From Clostridiales bacterium (GTDB lineage Bacteria; Bacillota; Clostridia; Christensenellales; Aristaeellaceae): DNA of 63,418 bases. The stretch covers positions 1 through 63,418 of the forward strand of contig DUQZ01000058.1 in NCBI GenBank assembly GCA_012837525.1, written 5' to 3'. Each line of letters opens with the position of its first letter. Position 1 is the first letter of the stretch. Below are positions 17,219 to 25,842 of this stretch, piece by piece. Made by a program: the position numbers and the translations under genes. The notes under the pieces are model-generated. The model searched no databases. It saw only the letters and a program-made list of their open reading frames with translations, and had not been told where the DNA came from.

Positions 17219-18733
17219 TTGCGTAAACTGTTTGTTATTTTCCTGGTGATGGCGCTTTCGCTATCCCTTCTTTCTGTGTTCGCGCAGGAAGAACCGTTCA
17301 TCCCGCTGATGGGCTTTGAGCCGGCGGATACCAACCGTATCTGGCAGGACAACCGCTTTTTTGAGCGGATGCAGGAGCGCACGGGCATTCAGTTTTCCTT
17401 TTCGCAATACAGCGACTGGGCAGCCTACCAGGAGAAACTGAATGGCTTAAGCCCGCAGGACGCGGATTTACCGGCCGTGTTGTTCAAGGCGGGCTTAAGC
17501 CCGCACCAGGCGGCTGATTTGCACCAAAAAGGTGTCCTGGTTGACCTGGCGCCCTATCTTGCGCAGCACGCGCCCAATTTCTATCAGCTCATGCAGTCCC
17601 AGCCGGAAGTCAAGCGCGCGGTGACGCTGGCGGATGGCAGCATCCCCGCATTGCCTTATATCGCCAAAAACAGCGGGCAAAACATCCTGTGGGTCAACCG
17701 GGAGTGGCTGGATACCCTCAAGATGGACATGCCCACAACGATCCAAGAGTTTGACGAGATGCTGCGCGCCTTTAAAACCAAGGACCCCAACCGCAACGGC
17801 AAGCAGGATGAGATTCCTTTCAGCTTCATCGGCCCGTATGACCTGAAGTATATGGCGCACGCCTTTGGGCTGATCGCCAATGACTTCAACCTGTTCGTTG
17901 CGGATGATACTGTTAAATTCATGCCCTTTGAGGACGGCTTTTATGACTTCCTCACCTGGGCCAATGCCCGGTTTTCAGAAGGGCTGATGGACCGCGACGC
18001 CTTCACCACCGTGGACAACCTGCGCCGGGTAACCGACGCCAAGGGCGTCAACCGCTACGGCGCCTTCTTCGCGCCGCTGCCCACTGCTATAGTGCCCATT
18101 GAGTGGACCGGGCAGTATGAGGCCATGCCGCCGCTTGCTTATCAGGACAAGCCTGTCTACCGCGCGGTGGCAGGCCGGGTCTATTACGGCACCTTCGCCC
18201 TCACGTCCGCCTGCAAAAACATCGAGGAGATGCTGGCCTGGGTGGACAGGCTGTACTCCGATGAAGGCGCTATTATGGCCAGCGTAGGCCTGGAAGGCGA
18301 AGACTATGTGGTGGACGGCGACGGCAGCTGGCGCTTGCTGCGGGAAGCGGGCGACCGCCTGTATTTTGCCCAGGCCATCATCGCGACGGATCAATCCGCG
18401 CCCGGCGTCTCCAGCGAGGATTTCCAGAAAAACTATACGGATACAGCCGTCCGCAAATTAACGGAGCAGACGGAGGGCTTGGCCGAAGCCGCCACCCTGC
18501 CTTTCCCGGACATCCCCTTTACCAAGGAGCAGGTAGCGCGCATCGCGCCCTTGCAATACCAAATCGGAAAGTTTGTGGATGAGTCCATCGCCCGCTTTGT
18601 GCTGGGGGAATGGGCATTGACAACGGAACAATTCCAGGCATTTAAAGACGAGTTAAATACCTTGGGTGTGCAGGAGCTGGTCAGCAGCTTTCAGGAAATT
18701 TATCAGAATGGAATGCGTCATGATGGTGTATGA
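17219..18733 (+). CDS. extracellular solute-binding protein (family 1), orphan
   Basis: A 504-residue secreted protein. It has an N-terminal signal peptide (about 1-22, ending SVFAQ) without a lipobox cysteine, then a type-1 binding-protein body with the motif RTKDPNxNGxxDE-like (KTKDPNRNGKQDE, about 184-196). This motif is shared by the LipO/YtcQ oligosaccharide-binding group. It starts at TTG (17219) with GGAGG 8 bases upstream. No permease genes adjoin it, and it runs into galK with overlap. A carbohydrate ligand is likely by family; the exact one is unknown. Confidence 0.82.
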   Translation: MRKLFVIFLVMALSLSLLSVFAQEEPFIPLMGFEPADTNRIWQDNRFFERMQERTGIQFSFSQYSDWAAYQEKLNGLSPQDADLPAVLFKAGLSPHQAADLHQKGVLVDLAPYLAQHAPNFYQLMQSQPEVKRAVTLADGSIPALPYIAKNSGQNILWVNREWLDTLKMDMPTTIQEFDEMLRAFKTKDPNRNGKQDEIPFSFIGPYDLKYMAHAFGLIANDFNLFVADDTVKFMPFEDGFYDFLTWANARFSEGLMDRDAFTTVDNLRRVTDAKGVNRYGAFFAPLPTAIVPIEWTGQYEAMPPLAYQDKPVYRAVAGRVYYGTFALTSACKNIEEMLAWVDRLYSDEGAIMASVGLEGEDYVVDGDGSWRLLREAGDRLYFAQAIIATDQSAPGVSSEDFQKNYTDTAVRKLTEQTEGLAEAATLPFPDIPFTKEQVARIAPLQYQIGKFVDESIARFVLGEWALTTEQFQAFKDELNTLGVQELVSSFQEIYQNGMRHDGV

Positions 18734-19970
18734 AAAAGCGTTGCGCGATTTGATTGCGCTCAAGGATGAAGACAACCCCCAAAACACAGAGCAGATCAAC
18801 CGCTATAAAAGCCTGCTGCTGCAGCACCAGCAGATCTACAACACGAAGGAAGCGGTGGGCATTGCCAGCGCGCCAGGACGGGTGGAGATCATCGGCAACC
18901 ATACCGATCACAACCACGGCCTGGTGCTGGCGGCTGCCGTCAACATGGATACGGTGGCGGCCTTTTCCAGGCGGGATGATATGCTGGTGAACCTGGCCAG
19001 CGAAGGCTATGAGCCCATCAGCGTGGATTTAACCAAGCTGACGCCTGTTGTGGAAGAGGCAGGCACATCCAAAGCCCTCATCCGCGGCGTTGCGGCAGGG
19101 CTGGTTGCGCGGGGCTACAAAATTGGCGGCTTTGACGCCGCGATGAGCTCCCAGGTGCTCTCCGGCTCCGGGCTGTCCTCCTCCGCCGCGTTTGAGGTGC
19201 TTGTCTGCTACCTGTTTGACCTGTTGTACAACGGCGGCAGCATTGACGCGGTCACGCGCGCCCAGATCAGCCAGTATGCCGAGAACGCCTATTTCATGAA
19301 GCCCAGCGGCCTGATGGACCAGATGGCATCCTCCTTTGGCGGCATGGTGCAGATTGACTTTGAACAGGAGCAGCCCAAGGTGGACATCCTGCAGTTTTCC
19401 TTTGCGAAGGCGGGCTATCAGATGGTGATTGTCAACACCAGAAGCAGCCATGATGACCTGACACCCGCCTACAGCGCCATTCCGTATGAGATGAAAGCCG
19501 CAGCCAAAGCGGCGGGCGGTGAACTGTTGAGGGACATTCCCTTTGAGCGCTTTTTAACCGTGCTGCCTATGGTTCAAAAGGAGGCGGGGGACAGGGCGGT
19601 CCTGCGCGCTTTGCATTTTTATCAGGAAAACGCCCTGGTCAAGGACGCGGCACAGGCGTTGAAAAACAACCGGATAGCTGCCTTCTTTAACGCCATCAAT
19701 GCCTCCGGGCTTTCCTCCTGGACACAGCTGCAAAACATCAGCGTGCATGAAGACGAGCAGCCCATCGCGCTGGGCCTTGCGGTGGCCAAACAGGTGTTGG
19801 GCGCCCGGGGCGCCTGCCGTGTGCATGGCGGCGGCTTTGCGGGCACCACCTTAAACTTTGTGCCCAATGACTTGCTGGATATGTTCACGAAAACCATGGA
19901 AAGCCTGTTTGGCGAAGGCTGCTGCCATTTGCTGGATGTGCGTGAAAAAGGGCCTGATTTGATCCTTTGA
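18720..19970 (+). CDS. galK: galactokinase-family protein
   Basis: A 416-residue GHMP kinase. Motif 1 is APGRVEIIGNHTDHNHG (about 51-67), motif 2 LSGSGLSSSAAFEV (about 145-158), and motif 3 ARGACRVHGGGFAGTT near residue 360. The sugar signature differs from GALK_ECOLI-type GEHTDYN (GNHTDHN here), so a related sugar such as GalNAc is conceivable. The start overlaps the end of the binding-protein gene by 14 bases; ATG at 18720 or 18723 are equally possible. Coupling to a sugar-binding-type protein fits galactose-type sugar use. Confidence 0.85.
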   Translation: MMVYEKALRDLIALKDEDNPQNTEQINRYKSLLLQHQQIYNTKEAVGIASAPGRVEIIGNHTDHNHGLVLAAAVNMDTVAAFSRRDDMLVNLASEGYEPISVDLTKLTPVVEEAGTSKALIRGVAAGLVARGYKIGGFDAAMSSQVLSGSGLSSSAAFEVLVCYLFDLLYNGGSIDAVTRAQISQYAENAYFMKPSGLMDQMASSFGGMVQIDFEQEQPKVDILQFSFAKAGYQMVIVNTRSSHDDLTPAYSAIPYEMKAAAKAAGGELLRDIPFERFLTVLPMVQKEAGDRAVLRALHFYQENALVKDAAQALKNNRIAAFFNAINASGLSSWTQLQNISVHEDEQPIALGLAVAKQVLGARGACRVHGGGFAGTTLNFVPNDLLDMFTKTMESLFGEGCCHLLDVREKGPDLIL

Positions 19971-19971
19971 T

Positions 19972-20000
19972 TTGACCGCGGCATGTCTGCGTGGTAAAAT
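19972..20000 (+). promoter_or_regulatory. promoter of the FMN riboswitch transcript
   Basis: TTGACC (19972-19977) and TAAAAT (19995-20000) are 17 bases apart, immediately before the RFN element. Confidence 0.75.
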
Positions 20001-20019
20001 ACCTGCAAGTTCAAACCAA

Positions 20020-20130
20020 GCGTCTTCGGGGCGGGGTGCAATTCCCCACCGGCGGTGAAAGCCCGCGAGCCATTGTGGCTGACATGGTGAAATTCCATGG
20101 CCGACAGTACAGTCTGGATGAGAGAAGGCG
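20020..20130 (+). ncRNA. FMN riboswitch (RFN element)
   Basis: The conserved RFN core is clear: a GGGGCGGGGTGCAATTCCCC-like start, ACCGGCGGTGA, AGCCCGCGAGC, a variable hairpin, GGTGAAATTCC, CCGACAGTACAGTCTGGATG and GAGAGAAGG. It precedes ribU, so FMN binding should lower uptake of riboflavin. Confidence 0.97.
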
Positions 20131-20147
20131 GGCAGTATGCCCAAGAG

Positions 20148-20183
20148 TTCGTCCCAATCCTTTGCTTGGGGCGAATCATTTTT
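20148..20183 (+). terminator. expression-platform hairpin of the FMN riboswitch
   Basis: TTCGTCCCAA (20148-20157) pairs with TTGGGGCGAA (20166-20175, one G-U pair). A T-rich stretch follows, ending just before the ribU ribosome binding site at 20184-20190. It may act as a transcription terminator, and its position also allows an effect on translation initiation. Confidence 0.75.
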
Positions 20184-20198
20184 AAGGAGGAACTGATC

Positions 20199-20792
20199 AT
20201 GCAAAGGACCAACCGTACTGTCGACCTTACCTTCGCGGCGCTGATGACCGCGCTGGCCATTGTGCTGAGCTATTTTCCGGAGATTCCGCTGGCCTTTTTC
20301 GCCCCCTGGCTGAAGCTTGATTTCTCTTTCACGCCACTGCTGCTGCTGGGGTTCTCTGTCGGCCCCGGCATGATGGTGATTGCCCTTTTGGTCACCAACC
20401 TGGTGCATATCCTGGGCGGCACCACGGGCGGCCCGGGCGAATTGGCCAATATGATTATGGGCCTTGCCTTCCTGCTGCCGCCCACCTTGATGTACCACAA
20501 AAACAAGTCACGCAAAAACGCGCTGATTGGCATGCTCATCGGCACCGTCATGATGGTCATTGCGGGCGTCATCGCCAACCGCTACATCCTGCTGCCGGTC
20601 TTCTTCAGGGGCAACCTGGAGGAGGAGATGGCCAAGCGGGGGATGTCCATGAACGGCTACCTGCTTGGCGCTGTTGTGCCCTTTAACCTGATCAAGGGCG
20701 CCATCAACAGCCTGATGGTGTTTGGGCTGTACAAGCGCCTATCCATGTTGATGAAGGAAGCAAAGGATGACGACACACCTGCTGTCAAATAG
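20199..20792 (+). CDS. ribU: ECF-type riboflavin transporter S component
   Basis: A 197-residue membrane protein with about six hydrophobic helices and the S-component pattern near the N-terminus (LTFAALMTALAIVLS, then LDFSFTPLLLLGFSVGP). Placement right behind an FMN riboswitch identifies riboflavin as the substrate. It needs a shared ECF ATPase/T module encoded elsewhere. AAGGAGG sits 8 bases before the ATG. Its end overlaps tsaE by 26 bases. Confidence 0.93.
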   Translation: MQRTNRTVDLTFAALMTALAIVLSYFPEIPLAFFAPWLKLDFSFTPLLLLGFSVGPGMMVIALLVTNLVHILGGTTGGPGELANMIMGLAFLLPPTLMYHKNKSRKNALIGMLIGTVMMVIAGVIANRYILLPVFFRGNLEEEMAKRGMSMNGYLLGAVVPFNLIKGAINSLMVFGLYKRLSMLMKEAKDDDTPAVK

Positions 20793-21243
20793 CCCGCAGG
20801 CGACAAAGCGCCTGGGTCATCAGCTTGCAGCGCAATTGTCAGGCGGGGATGTTGTGCTTTTGTGCGGCACCCTGGGCGCCGGCAAGAGCGAGCTGGCGCG
20901 CGGCATCGCGGAAGGCCTGGGCGTCGAGGGGCCTGTCACCAGCCCCACCTTCACGCTGCTGAACATCTACCACACAAAAAAAGCCCCGCTGCACCATTTT
21001 GACTGGTACCGCATTGAGGACCCGGAGGAGTTGGTGTTGGCCGGACTGGATGAGGAAATCGGCGGCAACAGCATCACGCTGATTGAATGGCATGAGCGCG
21101 CCCCCGAACTCATCCCGCAAAATCACCTGGTAATTACCCTCACCCCAACGGACGAACAAGGCCGTGAAATCACCCTCAATCCTGTTGGTGATTTCCGACT
21201 AATACATCTTCACGCTGATGACGGACTGGAGATAATTGAATGA
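20767..21243 (+). CDS. tsaE: tRNA t6A biosynthesis ATPase TsaE
   Basis: A 158-residue P-loop ATPase. Walker A is GTLGAGKSELARG (about 34-46), then SPTFTLLNIY, HFDWYRIEDPEEL and the conserved IEWHERAPELIP. With TsaB and TsaD it makes the t6A modification at position 37 of ANN-decoding tRNAs. The ATG lies inside the end of ribU with AAGGAAG upstream. The tsaB start overlaps its stop in ATGA. Confidence 0.96.
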   Translation: MTTHLLSNSPQATKRLGHQLAAQLSGGDVVLLCGTLGAGKSELARGIAEGLGVEGPVTSPTFTLLNIYHTKKAPLHHFDWYRIEDPEELVLAGLDEEIGGNSITLIEWHERAPELIPQNHLVITLTPTDEQGREITLNPVGDFRLIHLHADDGLEIIE

Positions 21244-21929
21244 ACATCCTGGCACTGGATACCTCAGGCCCGGTTTGCGCGGTGGCCATCATGGCTGACG
21301 GCGCGATCCGCTATGAAGCGCGCGCCTTAAACCAACTGACCCATTCGCGCAACCTGATGCCCATGGTGGAAGAAGCGCTCGCCAAATCCGGCGTGAAACT
21401 TGAACAATTGGATCATATCGCGGCTGTGGTGGGCCCAGGCTCCTTCACGGGGGTGCGCATTGGCGTCGCAGCGGCCCAGGGCATCGCGCGGGGGCTTGGC
21501 ATCACCTGTATTCCCATCAACGCGCTGGAGATGATGGCGCGCGCCATCCCTTTGCAAAACACCGTCATCTGTCCCATCCGGGATGCCAGGGCGGGCCAGG
21601 TCTACGGCGCGGCTTTTATCAACAACAAGCGGGTGATGGATGACAGTGCCCTAAAACTGGATGAATATCTGGACCACATCAGCACTCTGGGCACATCCTT
21701 TTATTTCCTGGGTGATGGCGCTGTGGCCTATGGCGCGCGCGTGATGGAACAAATGGGGGACAGGGCCCAGGTCGCGCCGGCACATATACTGCAGCCCGGC
21801 GCTGCCGCTGCGGCGGTGATCGCGTCAGAACGCGTTCATGACGCCCTTCAGCCGGATCAATTGATGCCCTTGTACCTGCGCGCGCCCCAGGCGGAGCGGA
21901 TGCTGAAACAGAAGGAACAGCATGGTTGA
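21240..21929 (+). CDS. tsaB: tRNA t6A biosynthesis protein TsaB
   Basis: A 229-residue ASKHA-fold protein with LALDTSGPVCAVAI at the start and the VVGPGSFTGVRIGVAAAQG motif near residues 62-80. It is the dimerisation partner of TsaD in the t6A complex. It is translationally coupled to tsaE upstream and overlaps rimI downstream by 8 bases. tsaD lies 31 kb away in this window. Confidence 0.96.
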   Translation: MNILALDTSGPVCAVAIMADGAIRYEARALNQLTHSRNLMPMVEEALAKSGVKLEQLDHIAAVVGPGSFTGVRIGVAAAQGIARGLGITCIPINALEMMARAIPLQNTVICPIRDARAGQVYGAAFINNKRVMDDSALKLDEYLDHISTLGTSFYFLGDGAVAYGARVMEQMGDRAQVAPAHILQPGAAAAAVIASERVHDALQPDQLMPLYLRAPQAERMLKQKEQHG

Positions 21930-22410
21930 ATACCGCAGAATGACGATCGCGGACGCGCCAGCCGCGGCGGCGCTTGAGGCGGCCAATTTTCCAATGCCCT
22001 GGCCGCTGTCCGCCTTTGAGTTTGAAATGCTTCAAAACCCGGTCGCCCGCTATATCGCGGCGGTGCGGGACGGCAAAATGATCGGTTTTGCAGGCGCGCA
22101 TATGATTTTTGAGGAAGGGCACATCACCAACGTGGTGGTGCAAAAGGATTTTAGAGGTCAGGGAATTGGCCGCGCGCTGATGGAAGCCCTCTTGCAGTAC
22201 GCGGCCAATCTGGGCGTGCAGTACATGACGCTGGAGGTGCGCCCCAGCAACAAGACGGCGATTGCGCTGTATGAATCACTCGGTTTTATCAAGGTGGCCG
22301 TTCGCGCGAAGTATTATGAGGACAACCAGGAGGACGCCTTCATCATGGTGTGCGACCGGATGCCAGCGGTGCAGGATGATTTTGTAGAGGAAGATACGCT
22401 GCACGAATAG
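21922..22410 (+). CDS. rimI: ribosomal-protein alanine N-acetyltransferase RimI
   Basis: A 162-residue GNAT protein with the acetyl-CoA loop QKDFRGQGIGRAL (about 74-86) and the RimI-typical LEVRPSNKTAIALYESLGF (about 104-122). The C-terminal 20 residues are acidic. The tsaE-tsaB-rimI order is the usual Firmicutes arrangement. It converges on the methyltransferase gene with only 4 bases between the stops. Confidence 0.93.
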   Translation: MVEYRRMTIADAPAAAALEAANFPMPWPLSAFEFEMLQNPVARYIAAVRDGKMIGFAGAHMIFEEGHITNVVVQKDFRGQGIGRALMEALLQYAANLGVQYMTLEVRPSNKTAIALYESLGFIKVAVRAKYYEDNQEDAFIMVCDRMPAVQDDFVEEDTLHE

Positions 22411-22414
22411 ACCG

Positions 22415-23524
22415 CTACCTGTTTTCGAACACCAGAAACTCGCACTCCAGCCGCCCGTTGTACAACCGGCGGCGTTTATCTGCCCGCTGCCGGGCGTGGC
22501 GCTCAAAGCTGTGGTCCGCCGTGATGGCGCACAAACGGGCCTGATCATGTGATTTCAGCAGCTTGCCCAGGTCCTGCGCGATCAGCGCGGCCTTTTTTTG
22601 ATCGCCAATGCGCTCACCATAGGGCGGGTTGGTCACAAAGCACACCCGCGGCTCATTCAGGCGTACATCCCGCAAATCCATCTGCTGGACTGTGATTTTA
22701 TCGGCCAAGCCTGCCTGGCGCAGGTGTTTTTTGCACAGGGAGAGGGCCTCTGGATCAACATCGCTGCCAGCGATGTGAAGAGGCGCGTCCTTGATATACA
22801 AGGCTTTGGCTTCCTCGCGCAGTGCCTGGCAGGCTGCCCTGTCGCTATTGTGCCATTGTTCCATGATAAAAGCACGGTGCAAGCCCGGCGCGCGGTTTTG
22901 CGCCAGGAAGGCAGCCTCAATCAACAGGGTGCCGGTGCCGCAGCAGGGGTCGTAGATCATTTGTTCGGGCGTCCATTCGGACAGCCGCACCATCGCCGCG
23001 GCCAGGGTTTCCCGAAGCGGCGCTTCGCCCACCCAGGTGCGGTAGCCACGTTTGTTGAGCGCGTCGCCGGAGGTATCCAGCGTCACCCGCGCCATGTCCC
23101 GGTGGATTGTAATGGTGATGGGGTAGGTATTGCCGGTTTCTGGGAACCAGCCCACCTTATATTTGCGTTTCAAGCGCTCAACAATCGCCTTTTTGGTGAT
23201 GCTCTGGCAATCCCGCACGCTCATCAGTTGGCTGCGCACACAGTTGCCGCTCACCGGGAAATTGGCATCCTTGGGCAAATGCTGCTCAAAGGGCAGGGAC
23301 AGCACAAACTCAAACAACTCCTCAAAGCTGGTCACCTTGCGCTCACCCAAAATCAGAAGCACCCGGTCCGCGCAGGCCAGGTGCAAATTGGCCAAAAACG
23401 CGCCCGTTAAATCTGCCTGAAAGCGGGCGCCGCCTTGTTCGGCCTTGGCCTCAAAGCCCAGGTCCAATAACTCCTGTTTGACAATGCCTTCCAGCCCAAA
23501 CGCGGCTGCTGCCATAAACTCCAT
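22415..23524 (-). CDS. THUMP-domain class I RNA methyltransferase
   Basis: A 369-residue protein. The N-terminal THUMP region (about 1-160) binds RNA, and the Rossmann methyltransferase region has [16 protein letters not shown] (about 190-205) and [12 protein letters not shown] (about 291-302). The NPPY motif indicates N-methylation of an amino group, probably guanosine in 23S rRNA, as in the RlmL/YpsC family. GAGGTGA precedes the ATG. It is divergent from deoB, and a TATAAT (minus strand, 23545-23550) lies in the shared promoter region. Confidence 0.9.
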   Translation of the reverse strand: MEFMAAAAFGLEGIVKQELLDLGFEAKAEQGGARFQADLTGAFLANLHLACADRVLLILGERKVTSFEELFEFVLSLPFEQHLPKDANFPVSGNCVRSQLMSVRDCQSITKKAIVERLKRKYKVGWFPETGNTYPITITIHRDMARVTLDTSGDALNKRGYRTWVGEAPLRETLAAAMVRLSEWTPEQMIYDPCCGTGTLLIEAAFLAQNRAPGLHRAFIMEQWHNSDRAACQALREEAKALYIKDAPLHIAGSDVDPEALSLCKKHLRQAGLADKITVQQMDLRDVRLNEPRVCFVTNPPYGERIGDQKKAALIAQDLGKLLKSHDQARLCAITADHSFERHARQRADKRRRLYNGRLECEFLVFENR

Positions 23525-23535
23525 CTTCTCACCTC

Positions 23536-23565
23536 TTGCCTTTCATTATACATCGGAACTATAAT
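23536..23565 (+). promoter_or_regulatory. promoter for deoB-punA
   Basis: TTGCCT (23536-23541) and a consensus TATAAT (23560-23565) are 18 bases apart, about 50 bases before the deoB start. It overlaps the divergent promoter region of the methyltransferase gene. Confidence 0.7.
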
Positions 23566-23616
23566 AAGTCATCTGGAACTGCAAAAACCGTGTATCATCT
23601 AATCAGGAGGGATACC

Positions 23617-24792
23617 ATGAAACGAGTAATTTTAGTTGTATTGGACTCTGTTGGCGTGGGTGAATTGCCTGATGCCGCCAAATACGGCGATGTGGGTTCC
23701 AACACCCTGGGACATACTGTAAAGGCAACCGGGCTGCGCCTGCCCAACATGGAAAAGATGGGCCTGGGCTTTATTGAGCAAAGCTTCCTGCCCAAGCACG
23801 ACCAGGCGACGGGGTTGACTGCCCGCATGAAAGAGGCTTCCCCCGGCAAGGACACCACCACCGGTCACTGGGAGATGGCGGGCGTCAAGCTAAGCCAGCC
23901 CTTCCCGACCTACCCCAATGGCTTCCCCAAAGAGGTGATTGAGAAATTTGAGGCGGCCATCGGCACCAAAACCCTGGGCAACTACCCCGCCAGCGGTACC
24001 GCGATTATTGAGGAACTGGGTGAGGAACACCTGCGCACCGGCTACCCCATCGTATACACCTCGGCGGATCCGGTGTTCCAGATCGCGGCCAATGAGGCCA
24101 TCATCTCTAACGAGCGCCTGTACGAAATGTGTGAGATTGCCCGCGCGCAGCTGGTGGGTGAGCACGCGGTGGGCCGGGTCATTGCGCGACCCTTCGTGGG
24201 TAATAAGAAGGGCAGCTTCAGGCGCACAGCGGCGCGGCGGGACTTCTCGCTGGAGCCCCAGGGCGAAACCATCCTGGACGCGCTGAAGGAAGCGGGGCAT
24301 GAGGTGATCGGCGTTGGCAAGATTGAGGACATCTTCGCCCACCGCGGGTTGACCATCAGCGACCACGCCGCGGGCAACAAGGCATGCACCGAAGCCATGC
24401 TAAAGCACATGGACAAGGCCTATTCCGGCCTCTTGTTTGTCAACCTGGTTGATTTTGACATGGTGTACGGCCACCGGCGCGATGTGAAAAACTACGCCGC
24501 GGCGCTGAAGGATTTTGATGACGCGCTGCCGGATTTGATGGGCAAGATGACGGACGACGACATCCTGATCATCACGGCGGATCACGGCTGTGACCCCACT
24601 TTCAGGGGAACGGACCACACCCGGGAATACGCCCCGCTTTTAGCCTGGCAAAAGGAAAGCCGGCGGCACATCCACCTGGATGAGCGGGACACCTTTGCCG
24701 ACATCGCGGCCACCATCGCGGAATTTTTCGGCCTGCCCCAGCGGTTTGACGCGCAGTCCTTCTTGGATGATTTGCTGGAGTTGAAACAATGA
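23617..24792 (+). CDS. deoB: phosphopentomutase
   Basis: A 391-residue alkaline-phosphatase-superfamily enzyme that interconverts (deoxy)ribose 1- and 5-phosphates. Visible motifs are [19 protein letters not shown] (about 6-24), the catalytic threonine stretch [13 protein letters not shown] (about 80-92), and the metal site [18 protein letters not shown] (about 320-337). The ATG at 23617 follows AGGAGGG. It is coupled by ATGA to punA, so purine nucleosides are cleaved and the sugar phosphate funnelled to the pentose phosphate pool. Confidence 0.97.
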   Translation: MKRVILVVLDSVGVGELPDAAKYGDVGSNTLGHTVKATGLRLPNMEKMGLGFIEQSFLPKHDQATGLTARMKEASPGKDTTTGHWEMAGVKLSQPFPTYPNGFPKEVIEKFEAAIGTKTLGNYPASGTAIIEELGEEHLRTGYPIVYTSADPVFQIAANEAIISNERLYEMCEIARAQLVGEHAVGRVIARPFVGNKKGSFRRTAARRDFSLEPQGETILDALKEAGHEVIGVGKIEDIFAHRGLTISDHAAGNKACTEAMLKHMDKAYSGLLFVNLVDFDMVYGHRRDVKNYAAALKDFDDALPDLMGKMTDDDILIITADHGCDPTFRGTDHTREYAPLLAWQKESRRHIHLDERDTFADIAATIAEFFGLPQRFDAQSFLDDLLELKQ

Positions 24793-25625
24793 GTTACAAG
24801 AAAATCAAAAACGCCGCCGACCTGGTGATGAACAACTGTGGCCCGGCAGAAATCGCGGTCATTTTAGGCTCTGGCCTGGGCGGGTTTGAGCAGGCGCTGG
24901 AGGATCCGATTGAGATCGCCTATGAGGACATCCCCGGTTTTCCGGTGTCCACCGTGCCCGGCCACGCAGGCCGCTTCATTGTGGGCACCATCGCGGGCAA
25001 GCGCGTACTGGTGATGTCAGGCCGTTTCCACAGCTATGAAGGCTACAGCATGAAACAGGTTACCCTGCCGGTGCGGGTGATGAGCCTGCTGGGCATCCAT
25101 ACCTTGATTGTGACCAACGCGGCAGGGGCGGTGAACGAAAGCTACAAGCCGGGCGATTTGGTCATCCTGGATGATTTTATCAACATGTCCGGCAAAAACC
25201 CGCTGCGCGGCAAGAACATGGAGCGCTTTGGCCCACGGTTTCCCGATATGACAGTACCCTACTCCAAAAGCCTGCGCCAGATCGCGGCGGAGGAGGCAGG
25301 CAAACTGGGCATTGACATCCAGCGCGGTGTGTATTGCTTCATGAACGGCCCCTGTTTTGAAACGCCGGCCGAAATCAAAATGGCCCGCATCATCGGCGCG
25401 GACCTTGTGGGCATGTCCACCGTGCCGGAGACCATCGTGGCAAGGCATTCCGGCATGAAGGTGCTGGGCATCAGCAGCGTCACCAACATGGCTGCCGGTG
25501 TGCTGGATACGCCGATAGATCACGAATCCGTGCTTGCGATCGGCGAATCCATCAAAGGGAAGTTTGCTCAACTGGTCACAGCCATCATCGCGGCCATGTC
25601 CACTAACGGGATTGACATCATCTAA
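24789..25625 (+). CDS. punA: purine-nucleoside phosphorylase (trimeric type)
   Basis: A 278-residue enzyme with [10 protein letters not shown] (about 24-33), [47 protein letters not shown] and VGMSTVPE, in the order typical of the trimeric PNP family. It splits guanosine- and inosine-type nucleosides with phosphate to give the base and ribose-1-phosphate, the substrate of DeoB. A strong terminator follows. Confidence 0.96.
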   Translation: MSYKKIKNAADLVMNNCGPAEIAVILGSGLGGFEQALEDPIEIAYEDIPGFPVSTVPGHAGRFIVGTIAGKRVLVMSGRFHSYEGYSMKQVTLPVRVMSLLGIHTLIVTNAAGAVNESYKPGDLVILDDFINMSGKNPLRGKNMERFGPRFPDMTVPYSKSLRQIAAEEAGKLGIDIQRGVYCFMNGPCFETPAEIKMARIIGADLVGMSTVPETIVARHSGMKVLGISSVTNMAAGVLDTPIDHESVLAIGESIKGKFAQLVTAIIAAMSTNGIDII

Positions 25626-25640
25626 TCGATAATTAGACAA

Positions 25641-25678
25641 ACAGGCGCTCGTTTTTACAGCGAGCGCCTGTATTTTTT
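25641..25678 (+). terminator. terminator of deoB-punA
   Basis: The 11-bp stem ACAGGCGCTCG (25641-25651) / CGAGCGCCTGT (25661-25671) is followed by a T-rich run. Confidence 0.93.
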
Positions 25679-25783
25679 GTCTTTGATGTTCAACAGATTG
25701 ACCCGAAATGATTAACTTATAAATCAGGATTTGAATTAAGCAGATTTCCAAAAATGTGGAAGTATGAGTGTATCGCGCCAATA

Positions 25784-25812
25784 TTGACATTATTTATGGA
25801 TTGAACTATACT
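25784..25812 (+). promoter_or_regulatory. promoter for the ABC importer operon
   Basis: A consensus TTGACA (25784-25789) and TATACT (25807-25812) have a 17-base spacer, about 30 bases before the binding-protein start. A short inverted repeat TTCCA-N6-TGGAA (about 25746-25761) upstream could be an operator. Confidence 0.85.
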
Positions 25813-25842
25813 GTTGAAAACTCACATAAGGAAGGAGAAAAT

